Shown here: positions 7,214 to 16,284 of the stretch, in pieces
Layout of the letters: the number at the start of each line of letters is the position of its first letter
Position numbering within the stretch: the stretch's first letter is position 1
Source: Nitrososphaera sp. UBA210
Lineage (GTDB): Archaea; Thermoproteota; Nitrososphaeria; Nitrososphaerales; Nitrososphaeraceae
DNA: 58,864 nt
NCBI GenBank assembly: GCA_002494895.1
Contig: DADA01000004.1
Location: 1-58,864, forward strand
Direction of reading: 5' to 3'
Translations under genes and position numbers: made by a program
Notes under the pieces: model-generated
The model's database searches: none
What the model was told of the DNA's origin: nothing
The model's input: only the letters and a program-made list of their open reading frames with translations

Positions 7214-7885
7214 TCAAGCCTGCTTCATTAGTGCCACTATCGCATTCGCCGTTTCTGATTTTGCGAACAAGAGCTTTATTGACTCGTCCTTCCGCCTTTT
7301 TGTGGGATTGAGCTCTAGAATGTTGAGCTGACCCTCTATGAGGAACTCTAGTTGCAGCGACTTTCTGGCAATGCTCGCGTTCCTTATCCCAAATCGCCTT
7401 CCCGCAAGGCTATCGGGACTGGCTTGGTCAAGCGATGAGAGCCTGCTCACTGCCGAAATGAAGGCATCGAGCAGGGCAAAAAGCGGATCGGGCCTGTCGT
7501 CCTTTTCAGCCGGCACCCCCCACCTGACTTTGCTTTCAGACATTGAAGCAAGGCTGTCGAATCTTTTCACGAATTCTCCGAAAACAGACTCCATGGTGAC
7601 ATCGACGACGTGACCCTTCGCCCTGACGAACTGCGAAGTGACCTTCTGGTCGGTGAACTCCATATCGCGATATCTGGCGTAGAGGAGTGGCTGGCCGTAC
7701 TTTACTACATATGCCTCGCAGCCATCTATCTGCGAGACCAGACGGAGGAAATAGCTCTTTGACGTGGCATTTCTGGCCGCAGCGTTCATCTTGGCAATTA
7801 CCATGAGCTTGGTCAGATCCCGCACAAAGTCGTCGGCATAACGCGGTGACTCGTCAAAATCATAGCGTACCTCTTCTACGACCAA
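7214..7885 (-). CDS. Conserved hypothetical protein, 223 aa
   Basis: Not recognised. A soluble alpha/beta protein without signal peptide or membrane segment; TTG start at 7885, with a TATA-like AATTAAATGCC about 31 bp upstream. It has a basic C-terminal segment (PTKRRKDESIKLLFAKSE). It lies between the ArsR pair and the acyl-CoA synthetase, divergent from the latter with about 120 bp between start codons. No functional call is justified. Confidence 0.7.
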   Translation of the reverse strand: MVVEEVRYDFDESPRYADDFVRDLTKLMVIAKMNAAARNATSKSYFLRLVSQIDGCEAYVVKYGQPLLYARYRDMEFTDQKVTSQFVRAKGHVVDVTMESVFGEFVKRFDSLASMSESKVRWGVPAEKDDRPDPLFALLDAFISAVSRLSSLDQASPDSLAGRRFGIRNASIARKSLQLEFLIEGQLNILELNPTKRRKDESIKLLFAKSETANAIVALMKQA

Positions 7886-8006
7886 GGCAAACGGATGCTA
7901 CCCGGGTCTTTTGGCATTTAATTATTCTTGAAGTAAATGCAGATCTTGACTGGTAGTAACCGACGTTGCGCTGCAATTATTAGCCCTGAACTCGTCTGCA
8001 CCGCTG

Positions 8007-9917
8007 TTGACTGTCGCCGGCAACGGATTTGCCTTTAGCCCGTCTATTGAGCAGTTGAAAGGAAGCAACATTGCCAGATTCATGAAAAAGAACGACGTTT
8101 CTGACTGGCGCCAACTGGTGCAAAAGGCAAACAGCGACATAGGATGGTACTGGAACGCAGTGAATGAGGATCTTGGCATAGAGTGGTTCAAGAGCTACGA
8201 CAGGGCGTACGACTCCTCCGAGGGCGTGCCCCGAACAAGATGGTTCATCAATGGCAAATGCAACGTTGTCACAAACGCGATAGACAGGCACGCCAGATTG
8301 CAGCCTGACAAGGTAGCGTATATTTTCGCCAATGAAAGTGGCTCAAAGAAAGTGACCTATGGCGAGCTGGACGCGCAGGTGACAAAGCTCGCGGGGGCAC
8401 TAGTTGATTCAGGCATTGGCAAGGGCGACGTGGTAGGCATCTACCTGCCCCCAAGCGAGGAGGCCTTTTGCGCGAGTTTTGCCTGCTCAAAAATAGGGGC
8501 GGTCCACAACACCATTTTCTCAGGCTTTAGCGCCCAGGCGCTGCACTCAAGGCTGGTTGATTCCAAAGCAAAAATGCTGATTACTTCAGACATCGCCCGT
8601 CGCCGCGGAAAGGACATTGATCTCAAGAGCCAGTGGACCAGGGCAGTAGATGGAACAAAGATTTCCAGCATAGTTACTACGGGCGAGGGCGCTGACAACG
8701 CAATCAATTATCATGATTTCATAAAGAACGGCAGCAGGCCCGGCACAAGAGTGATGGATTCTGAAGATCCGCTCTTTATTCTCTATACCTCGGGCACTAC
8801 GGGCGAGCCAAAGGGGACGCTGCAGGTCCATGGCGGCTTTACGCTTGTAGCCGGACAGCAGGCGGCCTACCTGGTGGACATGAAGCCGGATGACGTGCTG
8901 TTCTGGTATGCCGACATCGGCTGGATCACCGGCCAGGTGTGGGTGCTGTATGGGAGCGCCATAGTTGGCGGGACTTCACTTGTCTATGAGGATGCCCTTG
9001 ACTATCCGTCACGGGATGCATGGTGCAGCCTGATTCAGGAACATAAAGTCAGCATCTTTGGCGCCGCTCCGACTGCAATAAGGCTTTTCATGAAAAGCGG
9101 CGTCCGGACTGGAAACTACGATTTCTCTTCGCTGAGGATCCTGGCTGCTACCGGCGAGCCGATAAACACCGAAGCATGGGAATGGTACTTTGAAAATGTC
9201 GGCAAAAGGCGCTGCCCCGTCATCAACCTTTCCGGTGGGACAGAAATAGGAGGAGCCATCCTGAGCGCCCTTCCTGTCATGGAGCTGACGCCTTGCACCG
9301 TGGGCTGTCCCGTACCCGGATTTGACGCCGATGTTTTTGACGACGCAGGGAAAAGCGTCAGGAACGGCGAAGGATATCTTGTCATCAAAAAGCCCTGGCC
9401 GTCCATGACAAGAGGGTTGTTGAACAATCCTGAAAGATTCATCGGGGTTTACTGGTCCAGATACAAAGATGTCTGGTATCACGGGGATCTGGTGTTTGTT
9501 GATTCGCACGGTCTCTGGTACATGCGCGGGCGCACTGACGACGTGATCAAGGTTTCAGGTCACAGGATCGGAACTGCAGAGGTCGAAGCGGCCGCTACAT
9601 CGCATCCGGCTGTTGCAGAGGCCGTGGCTATAGGAAAGCCGCATGAACTCAAGGGAGAGGCAGTAGTGGTTTGCGCGGTAATCAAGGACGGCTACAAAGC
9701 AGACGACGCGCTGAAGGGCGAGATTTCGAAAAAAGTGGAAGAATCGATCGGGGGGTTTGCCCGTCCCGAGGAAGTAAGAATCGTGTCGGAGCTCCCAAAG
9801 ACAAAGACCGGCAAGCTGGTGAGGCGGCTGGTCAGGGCAAAGGTTGCTGGAGAGAAAGTTTCAGGGCAGGATCTTTCCAGCCTGGAGAACCCCTCCTGCC
9901 TTGACGAGAGCTGGTGA
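8007..9917 (+). CDS. AMP-forming acyl-CoA synthetase (acetyl-CoA synthetase type)
   Basis: 636 residues, full length for the ANL superfamily. Motifs: YTSGTTGEPKG (P-loop-like A3), later WYHGDLVF (A7), RTDDVIKVSGHRIGTAEVE (A8 hinge) and KTKTGKLVRRL near the end (A10, catalytic Lys). It activates a short acid (acetate, propionate or 3-hydroxypropionate) with ATP to acyl-AMP, then acyl-CoA. Starts with TTG at 8007, 30 bp after an AT-rich box (7973-7981); later ATGs would delete conserved N-terminal sequence. Thaumarchaea run the hydroxypropionate/hydroxybutyrate cycle, so a carbon-assimilation role is possible, but substrate cannot be read from sequence. Confidence 0.88.
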   Translation: MTVAGNGFAFSPSIEQLKGSNIARFMKKNDVSDWRQLVQKANSDIGWYWNAVNEDLGIEWFKSYDRAYDSSEGVPRTRWFINGKCNVVTNAIDRHARLQPDKVAYIFANESGSKKVTYGELDAQVTKLAGALVDSGIGKGDVVGIYLPPSEEAFCASFACSKIGAVHNTIFSGFSAQALHSRLVDSKAKMLITSDIARRRGKDIDLKSQWTRAVDGTKISSIVTTGEGADNAINYHDFIKNGSRPGTRVMDSEDPLFILYTSGTTGEPKGTLQVHGGFTLVAGQQAAYLVDMKPDDVLFWYADIGWITGQVWVLYGSAIVGGTSLVYEDALDYPSRDAWCSLIQEHKVSIFGAAPTAIRLFMKSGVRTGNYDFSSLRILAATGEPINTEAWEWYFENVGKRRCPVINLSGGTEIGGAILSALPVMELTPCTVGCPVPGFDADVFDDAGKSVRNGEGYLVIKKPWPSMTRGLLNNPERFIGVYWSRYKDVWYHGDLVFVDSHGLWYMRGRTDDVIKVSGHRIGTAEVEAAATSHPAVAEAVAIGKPHELKGEAVVVCAVIKDGYKADDALKGEISKKVEESIGGFARPEEVRIVSELPKTKTGKLVRRLVRAKVAGEKVSGQDLSSLENPSCLDESW

Positions 9918-10034
9918 GAATGCAGTACTTTTCTCGAAGAGAATATCACTAGCGATAATTCAGATACCGGCAAAGATGAGGTGCGGCCATGACCGAAGCT
10001 TTATGTTGTCAATGGATTCGAGTATCTGCAGTAC

Positions 10035-12503
10035 ATGCCGATAGAGGGCGAACCTGACGGGAAAAAGTTTGAACTTCCCGGCAGCAGGCCGCATTACGCT
10101 CCGTCCCTCCTGTTTACCATAAACCACATCCGGATGGATTTACAGCCTGACCTCCACAAAAGGAGCATCCAGTGCGAGCAGCGTCTGGATATCACGATAC
10201 TTCAGGACACTGATACCATAGAGCTGGACGCGGCTGAACTCCAGATAAAATCGGTCTCTGCCGCCGGCAGGCTTGACTTTCGCGCAATCGGCGACAAGCT
10301 GGTGGTAAAGCTGGGCAGGGTATTCAAAGAAGGAAGCAGGATCAAAATCGACATCTCGTATTCCGCAAAGCCGCGCAAGGGCTTTTATTTTGTCGCCCCA
10401 GACAAGCATTATCCTCACAAGCATCTTGAGGCGTGGACGCAGGGAGAGAGCACCGAGTCAAAGTACTGGTTTCCATCCTTGGACCATCCGCAGGTAAAAT
10501 TTACATCTGAAATTTCGATAACCGTGCCATCAGGATTTACGGCTATCTCTAACGGCAGGCTTGTAAAGCTGGATCAAAAGAACAAGAAACAGATCTATCG
10601 CTGGTCAGAGACCAACCCGCACCCTGCATATTTGACATCAGTCGTGGTCGGGAACTATTCGCAGACAAAGCACGGCGAGCTGCTGCAGTATTACGTTCCC
10701 ACCGAGAGGGCGCAGGACGCTGCGAGGTCTTTTGAGCGCACGCCTGAAATGATAAAATTCTTTGAGGCCTATTTCGGTACAAAGTATCCGTACGAAAAGT
10801 ATGCACAAATTACGGTCCAGGATTTCGTGTACGGCGGCATGGAAAACGCCAGCTGCACGACATTGACCATGGATACGCTTCATGACAAGAAAGCACACCT
10901 TGATTTTACAAGCGATCATCTGGTTTCTCACGAGCTGGCGCACCAGTGGTTCGGCGACCTTGTAACCTGCAGAGACTGGCAGCACATCTGGCTCAACGAA
11001 GGGTTCGCGACTTATTGCGAGTCGCTCTACTGGGAGTCCAGCAGGGGCAAAGACGAGTTCCAGTATTACATCATGCGGATGGCCGATGACTATTTCGAGG
11101 AAGCAGGAGCAAGGTACATGCGGCCCATTGTAACCAAAGTATACAAGCACCCCGACGACCTGTTCGACAGGCACACCTACGAAAAGGGGGGCTGCGTGCT
11201 TCACATGCTACGGCACCACGTGGGCGACAATTATTTCAAGAGGTCGCTCCGGACGTACCTCCAGCGCTTCGCCAACGGTACTGCGGATACCGACGACCTG
11301 AGAAAAGTTTTCGAGCTTGAAACGGGCAAGAGCCTTCAGCAGTTCTTTGATCAGTGGGTGTTCAGGGAAGGCCATCCTGTGCTAAAGGTCGAGTTTTCCG
11401 CCGATGCCAAGGTCGCAAAGATCAAGGTAGAGCAGACCCAGCCCGGGGAGCCATTTGATTTTCTGATTGAAATAAAGCTGGTCTTTGAAAAGGGGGAGAA
11501 GGCGCATTCCTTCAGGATATCAGAGAAGGAAAGCCTGTTCCAGATCCCAATTGAAAGGCAGGTTGAATGGTTCTCTATAGATCCGCAATTCAAGATTCTA
11601 AAGGTGATATCGATCAAGGCGCCGAAAGAAATGCTCATCCAGCAGCTGGAAAATGGCCAGACCGTGGTCGAGCGGGTAGAAGCGGCGCGGGCCCTGAAGG
11701 ATAATTCCTCGGAAGCTGCTATTGACGCGCTGCAGGGCGCTATCTTGCACGACAAGTTCTGGGGGGTCAGCGCAGAGGCCGCAAAGGCTCTAGGCGCAAT
11801 CAAGACGGAATACGCGTACGAATCGCTGAAAAAATGCCTGCGGATCAAGCACCCCAAGGCAAGGCGTGCGGTGATTCGCGCGCTGGGCGAATTCAAGAAG
11901 GATGAATCGCTAGAGCTCCTAAGGCCGGTCCTGCAGGACGACGAAAGTTATTTTGTAAGGTCAGAGGCGGCCACTGCAATCGGCAAGACCAAGAGGAGCC
12001 AGGCAGTGGCAATTCTAAAACGGGCGTCAGAGACCACGACTTTCCAGAACATTGTAGCGCAGGGAGCGATCGCCGGCCTCAAGGAGTTTGGCGGGGACAA
12101 GGATATCGCAGGCTTTCTGGTCGAGAAGAGCAGGCTGGGCAACCACCATCGGGTCAGAGAGGCTGCCACTTTTGCTCTTGGCAAGTTTGTTGACAGCAAC
12201 ATGGCGGTTTCAGATCATCTGAAAACTCTACTTACCGATCAGTGGTTCCGGGTGCGCATCAACGCATGCAGGGCGTACGCGGACGCAGAAGCAGGCAAGT
12301 CGATCGCCGACCTGACGTGGGTAGCAGAGCACGACTTGGATCACAGGGTGAGAAGGGTCGCCGAAGAATGCATCAACCTGATAAAGGATGCCATCAGAAA
12401 ACCCAAGGAAGTCGCGCAGATGAGGGAAGAGATAGACAAGTTCAAGTCAAAGAACCTGGAGCTCTGGCAAAAGATGGACAGGCTGGAAAGAGAACTCCGC
12501 TAG
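10035..12503 (+). CDS. M1-family zinc aminopeptidase with C-terminal HEAT repeats
   Basis: 822 residues. N-terminal beta domain, then the gluzincin core: YGGMEN exopeptidase motif (about 266-271), HELAHQWFGD (HEXXH, from about 299) and the third ligand in WLNEGFATYCE. Removes N-terminal residues from peptides. After about residue 530 come repeated helical pairs of HEAT/PBS type (AEAAKALGAI, RRAVIRALGEF, RSEAATAIG, VREAATFALGKF, VRRVAEECINL) and a short terminal coiled coil. Such HEAT-tailed M1 enzymes exist in several prokaryotes. TATA-like CTTTATG lies about 32 bp before the ATG. The last 4 bp overlap the convergent hydrolase gene. Confidence 0.93.
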   Translation: MPIEGEPDGKKFELPGSRPHYAPSLLFTINHIRMDLQPDLHKRSIQCEQRLDITILQDTDTIELDAAELQIKSVSAAGRLDFRAIGDKLVVKLGRVFKEGSRIKIDISYSAKPRKGFYFVAPDKHYPHKHLEAWTQGESTESKYWFPSLDHPQVKFTSEISITVPSGFTAISNGRLVKLDQKNKKQIYRWSETNPHPAYLTSVVVGNYSQTKHGELLQYYVPTERAQDAARSFERTPEMIKFFEAYFGTKYPYEKYAQITVQDFVYGGMENASCTTLTMDTLHDKKAHLDFTSDHLVSHELAHQWFGDLVTCRDWQHIWLNEGFATYCESLYWESSRGKDEFQYYIMRMADDYFEEAGARYMRPIVTKVYKHPDDLFDRHTYEKGGCVLHMLRHHVGDNYFKRSLRTYLQRFANGTADTDDLRKVFELETGKSLQQFFDQWVFREGHPVLKVEFSADAKVAKIKVEQTQPGEPFDFLIEIKLVFEKGEKAHSFRISEKESLFQIPIERQVEWFSIDPQFKILKVISIKAPKEMLIQQLENGQTVVERVEAARALKDNSSEAAIDALQGAILHDKFWGVSAEAAKALGAIKTEYAYESLKKCLRIKHPKARRAVIRALGEFKKDESLELLRPVLQDDESYFVRSEAATAIGKTKRSQAVAILKRASETTTFQNIVAQGAIAGLKEFGGDKDIAGFLVEKSRLGNHHRVREAATFALGKFVDSNMAVSDHLKTLLTDQWFRVRINACRAYADAEAGKSIADLTWVAEHDLDHRVRRVAEECINLIKDAIRKPKEVAQMREEIDKFKSKNLELWQKMDRLERELR

Positions 12504-13279
12504 TGCTGCATAAAGTCGGTTATTATGCGGTTGAACAGGGCAGGTCGTTCCACATGCGGCCTGTGCCCGCAGCCTTCCAGCATGGTTATCCGGCAATTCT
12601 TCATTTTCACAAATGGATCTATGAACTTGACAGGTATCATGGCATCCTCTTTTCCCCAGAGAAGCAGAGTTGGCGCCCTGATTTTGTGCAGCCGGCTGTT
12701 CAGACGGCTCGCCCGGGCGCTTCCCACTAGCGCGGACAGAAATGCGGCGCTGGCTCCCGGCATTGAAAGCCTCTCAAAGACCATCCGCGCATAGGCGTCA
12801 TCCACTGGCTTGCCGTCAACAGAGAACAGGGCTCGCTTTACCTGTTCTACCGACTTGGCTTTTGTCACCTGGACATAGCGCTTCAGTGCTGGGCTGCCCT
12901 TGAAAGAAGCCGGCAGGGCGCCTGCTGGGCTTATGAGCACAAGCCTCTGAACAAGGTCAGGCCTGGCAATCGCGAGTTCCGCGGCGATCTGACCTCCAAG
13001 CGATGATCCCACCAGGGTCGCGCGCAGCTGAAGCTGCTCGATAAATGATGCGAGGAAATCCCTGTAGAACTTGATCGTATAGTTCATCCTTGGCTTGTCG
13101 CTTTGGCCAAAGCCGGGCAAGTCTAGCGCGATGACCCTTATTTCCTTCGAGAGCCCGTCAATGTTATCGGTCCAGCTCTCTATAGAGCCTCCCAGGCCGT
13201 GGACAAAAATAGCGGCCTGGCCGGTGCCACGGTCCAGATATCGGACCCTGATGTCACCTATCTGCAGGTACCGTTCCAA
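12500..13279 (-). CDS. Alpha/beta hydrolase
   Basis: 259 residues from a TTG start. Oxyanion-hole motif FVHGLGG, nucleophile elbow GSSLGG (Ser), acid strand LLWGKEDAMIP (Asp) and GCGHRPHVERP (catalytic His) are all present, so the triad is intact. Substrate cannot be told: esterases, lactonases, C-C hydrolases and haloperoxidases share this layout. Last gene of a four-gene minus-strand operon, 6 bp after the GNAT stop. Confidence 0.88.
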   Translation of the reverse strand: MERYLQIGDIRVRYLDRGTGQAAIFVHGLGGSIESWTDNIDGLSKEIRVIALDLPGFGQSDKPRMNYTIKFYRDFLASFIEQLQLRATLVGSSLGGQIAAELAIARPDLVQRLVLISPAGALPASFKGSPALKRYVQVTKAKSVEQVKRALFSVDGKPVDDAYARMVFERLSMPGASAAFLSALVGSARASRLNSRLHKIRAPTLLLWGKEDAMIPVKFIDPFVKMKNCRITMLEGCGHRPHVERPALFNRIITDFMQH

Positions 13280-13285
13280 TTGTTA

Positions 13286-14164
13286 TCAAGGCGCGGCTCT
13301 GGGGGTAAAAACCTTGTTGTAAAGTAGAAACTGTTCAGACTCTTTCATCCTGAATTCTTCCAGCACTGAAGTCATCTTGTTGCTTTGCTGACACAGAACC
13401 TGAAATCGCTCGAACTTGGCCTCCGCGTAAATATTCGCCACAAGCGACATCAGGTCTCGGAGTATTGCTGTAGAACAGGAGTCCAGATAAACCACCTGCA
13501 AGACATCCTTTCTTTTCCAGTAGCCGCTCGGATTGATTATTGCAATGCCTTTTGCCGGCTCGCCTGCCACTATTACCCGCTGTTGCTTGATAAGATCTTG
13601 CAGGGTAGTGCGGTCAAGTGGATACCAGTGCCAGGACTTCACATACATTCCTGCTGAAAGTTCGTATATTCTGGAGGATGAGAGATAGTTCCAGATAATA
13701 CGGTTGTCACTGGCAGTGGCAAACCTAGCGCGTGATCTCCGCATCTTTAGCGTTTCATCGGTGCCGTAATATGCCCACCGCGATACTACGGCAAAGCCGT
13801 TCTTCTCCATCATCCTTTGCGATGCCAGGTTGTCTAGGGCCACAATGGCAGACGCCTGACGGGCACCCTTGCGGTGGCCGAACTCCATCATGGCATTGAT
13901 GAGGGCTGTGGCAACCTGAGAGCGGCGATAGCCGGAATGAACCCTTATTCCTTCGAGCCAGATTTTTTCCCCGCCAGGGCAAAGGGCGACGTGTGCCATT
14001 CCAATCCTTTTCTTGTCACCATCCGCGACCAGCAGCCGGCCGTGTTTGTCCCTGCGCCAGAAATCCCATACCTGGTCGATATAGTCGCCCCAGGTGAAGG
14101 TGTCTGTGCAAAATCTGAGGATCGGGCCCCTGTCCGCGTCCCTTGCCCGCCTGATTCTTATCAA
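13286..14164 (-). CDS. GNAT-family N-acetyltransferase
   Basis: 292 residues. The N-terminal half is a GNAT fold: IRRARDADRGPILRF at the start, ICLEGIRVHSGYRRSQVA-like strand (seen as IRVHSGYRRSQVATALI, acetyl-CoA loop) and ASQRMMEKNGF. The C-terminal half (about 150-292) resembles a second, degenerate GNAT-like domain. TTG start overlaps the upstream stop (TTGA), indicating coupling. It transfers an acetyl group to an amine; target unknown. Confidence 0.8.
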   Translation of the reverse strand: MIRIRRARDADRGPILRFCTDTFTWGDYIDQVWDFWRRDKHGRLLVADGDKKRIGMAHVALCPGGEKIWLEGIRVHSGYRRSQVATALINAMMEFGHRKGARQASAIVALDNLASQRMMEKNGFAVVSRWAYYGTDETLKMRRSRARFATASDNRIIWNYLSSSRIYELSAGMYVKSWHWYPLDRTTLQDLIKQQRVIVAGEPAKGIAIINPSGYWKRKDVLQVVYLDSCSTAILRDLMSLVANIYAEAKFERFQVLCQQSNKMTSVLEEFRMKESEQFLLYNKVFTPRAAP

Positions 14165-14850
14165 GGCCGCGATTCTGCCACTGCCGCGGATTCCATTTCC
14201 TGCATCAGGGTAGCGACGAACTGCTTGACGCTTCCTATGAATTCAAGCGCGGCTGGAAGCGATCTGGTCTCGTGAAATATCGTAACAACATAGGAATTGG
14301 TGCCGAACTGGCTCACCCTGATGTCGTTCCAAAAATCCTGCGAGAGCTCGCTTCCCGTCATTGATGTAAGCTGGATTGCATCCATGGGATTCTTGTGTCC
14401 CACATATTCTGCAAGCGCCGGTATGCGGTCTATTCTTGATATTTTTGACAGCATTCTCTGGACATCGTGGCTGCCGGTTACAATTGAATGGTAGACGACG
14501 CGTACTGCATAGATGTCATCTTTGATATTGACTCCGAGGTGCTGCTTCAGCGACGCAGCCACGAAATGGAGGCATGCCACTGTCTCAGAGTCGGGACTCT
14601 GCAACGCATTTGGAAAGCTCATCACCTGCAGTATCCGAAAAGGCAGGACGTTTGACTGCACGGGAGCTATCCTGAAGCCCTGCTTGGAAAACGACATGGT
14701 ATTCTGCATTGGATGGCCTGCATAGTCCTCTGCAATCCTGTTTGCAGAAAACCCTTCCGATTCGCTGAACGCGCTGTCAAGCTTGTCGGTGTCGAGAATG
14801 GGTTCTCGAAAATAAAGCTGCACGTTGAACTGGGTAATTTTGACGTCCAA
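14161..14850 (-). CDS. Conserved hypothetical protein, 229 aa
   Basis: Not recognised. Soluble, with an N-terminal strand pattern (MDVKITQFNVQLYFREPIL) like the first strand of a ferredoxin-like or barrel fold. TTG start directly follows the dCMP deaminase TAG stop, and its own stop overlaps the GNAT start. Being locked between deaminase and GNAT it is certainly translated, but nothing indicates its activity. Confidence 0.75.
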   Translation of the reverse strand: MDVKITQFNVQLYFREPILDTDKLDSAFSESEGFSANRIAEDYAGHPMQNTMSFSKQGFRIAPVQSNVLPFRILQVMSFPNALQSPDSETVACLHFVAASLKQHLGVNIKDDIYAVRVVYHSIVTGSHDVQRMLSKISRIDRIPALAEYVGHKNPMDAIQLTSMTGSELSQDFWNDIRVSQFGTNSYVVTIFHETRSLPAALEFIGSVKQFVATLMQEMESAAVAESRP

Positions 14851-15381
14851 CTAGGTATTCACTGCCTTTGCGGAGGACTCTGGATCCGCGGTAATGACTG
14901 CGAGCCAGGGCTTTAGCAGCCCCGGATTCAGCCTGACCAGATCGATATTTGCCTCCTTCAAAAGCTGCGTCCCATCCTCAGGATAGTCTGCAAGTATTAC
15001 TATTCTTTTCATTCCCACGCTTATCGCCATCTTGCTGCATTCGATGCACGGCGCGAAAGTCGAATATAGCGTAGCGCCCCGCGTGCTCCCGGCGTTGCCA
15101 AAGAGCGCGCACTGCATTATTGCGTTTGCCTCGGCGTGCGTGCACAGGCACCTGTCAAGCCCTTCCCCTGACTTTATTTCACCCCTGGTCCTGGCCATGC
15201 AGCGGGGACAGCCTCCCTCGAAGCAATTCTTTATCCCTGGCGGCGTTCCGTTGTAGCCAGTGGCTATCTGCCTGTTTTCCTTCACTATAACCGCGCCGAT
15301 GTGCCGGGTCAGGCAATTAGATCGGAGCTTGGCTATCTCGGCCTGTAGCATAAAGTAGGTATCCCAGTCCGGCCTCTGCAT
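14851..15381 (-). CDS. Deoxycytidylate (dCMP) deaminase family protein
   Basis: 176 residues. Zinc deaminase motifs: HAEANAI (His ligand and catalytic Glu) and PCIECSKM (two Cys ligands); an additional Cys/His cluster before them (NCFEGGCPRC) matches the structural zinc of ComEB/dCMP deaminases. Converts dCMP to dUMP for thymidylate synthesis. First gene of the operon running to 12500. ATG at 15381. Confidence 0.92.
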   Translation of the reverse strand: MQRPDWDTYFMLQAEIAKLRSNCLTRHIGAVIVKENRQIATGYNGTPPGIKNCFEGGCPRCMARTRGEIKSGEGLDRCLCTHAEANAIMQCALFGNAGSTRGATLYSTFAPCIECSKMAISVGMKRIVILADYPEDGTQLLKEANIDLVRLNPGLLKPWLAVITADPESSAKAVNT

Positions 15382-15429
15382 CAGGACTGTTCAATCGCAA
15401 TTACTATAAAAATTGTGTTGCCGTGGCAG

Positions 15430-15738
15430 TCAGGCAAGTAGCGCGCCGCTGATCGATTCGGTCTGCTTGTCCTTTTTCCTTGACCGTTCTCCTGTCTTTT
15501 TATTCATGCTTTCAATAGTGCCCATGGCAAAGGCATAGCGAATGCCATCTGATCTCATCTCCGGCGTCAGCATGCCGTTCATTCTGTCGACATCGCCCCT
15601 GACGTATTCTTCGGAGTGCTTGTTGGTCCGGGCCACGATGTACATAAAAGATTCGCCGCGGTACTTGTGAATTTCGTATACCTGCAACCGTATCGTTCCA
15701 ACTTTGCAGTATAGGAGGTAGTTCCTTGCGGTCAACAA
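15430..15738 (-). CDS. Conserved hypothetical protein, up to 102 aa
   Basis: Soluble, charged; C-terminal tail GERSRKKDKQTES is basic. The first in-frame start is TTG at 15738, but an ATG at residue 31 (MYIVARTNKHSEEY) gives a 72-residue product that may be the true one. No domain recognised. Lies upstream of the dCMP deaminase on the same strand with a 48 bp gap. Confidence 0.55.
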   Translation of the reverse strand: MLTARNYLLYCKVGTIRLQVYEIHKYRGESFMYIVARTNKHSEEYVRGDVDRMNGMLTPEMRSDGIRYAFAMGTIESMNKKTGERSRKKDKQTESISGALLA

Positions 15739-15797
15739 ATTTTTGCGGCGCCCCTAGCGAATTTTAGTGCCGCAGCGGCATCTGAACTGGAAAGCTG

Positions 15798-15923
15798 CTA
15801 TTTCGAGATCAGCGATTTTTTCCGGTGAAGGATGTGTTCGTCCCTTGCCAGGCGCAGCCCTATGAGCCCCGCGGCAATAGCCACGGCAACCAAGCCCGCC
15901 AATGAGTAGAGATCAAGGCTCAA
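15798..15923 (-). CDS. Small membrane protein B, 41 aa
   Basis: TTG at 15923-15921 to TAG at 15798. The product MSLDLYSLAGLVAVA... has one transmembrane helix (about 7-24) and a basic tail ending HRKKSLISK. The start overlaps the stop of small membrane protein A (TTGA), a typical coupling arrangement; the frame is open further upstream (to an ATG at 16022), but there it only shadows gene A. The pair may form one membrane unit, for example accessory subunits of a respiratory complex; that is inference only. Confidence 0.6.
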   Translation of the reverse strand: MSLDLYSLAGLVAVAIAAGLIGLRLARDEHILHRKKSLISK

Positions 15924-16054
15924 CGCCGAATCTTGACCTCCATGGGCGGCAGTCTGCGCTTGCCGATCCTCCATGCAGCTTCCATTGCAGCGAATGTAGG
16001 CACGAACCCAAGTGCGATCCACGCGATCATTTCGAACGGTTCCATTGCAAACAT
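15920..16054 (-). CDS. Small membrane protein A, 44 aa
   Basis: ATG at 16054-16052 to TGA at 15922-15920. The product MFAMEPFEMIAWIALGFV... has one transmembrane helix (about 7-27) and a basic end (KRRLPPMEVKIRR). A second ATG three codons in is also possible. It overlaps the next small gene by 4 bp. No family recognised; the two together look like a conserved miniature operon. Confidence 0.6.
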   Translation of the reverse strand: MFAMEPFEMIAWIALGFVPTFAAMEAAWRIGKRRLPPMEVKIRR

Positions 16055-16284
16055 GCTATGTGCTGGTTGAATGATTAACGCTGCTCAGATCTCTGGCGTA
16101 ACTATCAGCTGCCCTGCTGCGTTATCATAAGAGGACTTGATTTATCAGAAACGCGCAGCAAGTATGAAAAAGAACGGCTCAGAGCTAGAAAGCGATCATC
16201 ATCACCGTTCTCTTAGTGCAGTAACAGTGCATGACACTGCGCCTTACCCGTTCATAAACGTTAAGAACCACGTGGGCCTGGTAA

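Noticed and set aside
15768..15780. TGCCGCAGCGGCA palindrome as a terminator
   Set aside because: Loop too short to fold and only a weak T-tract follows.
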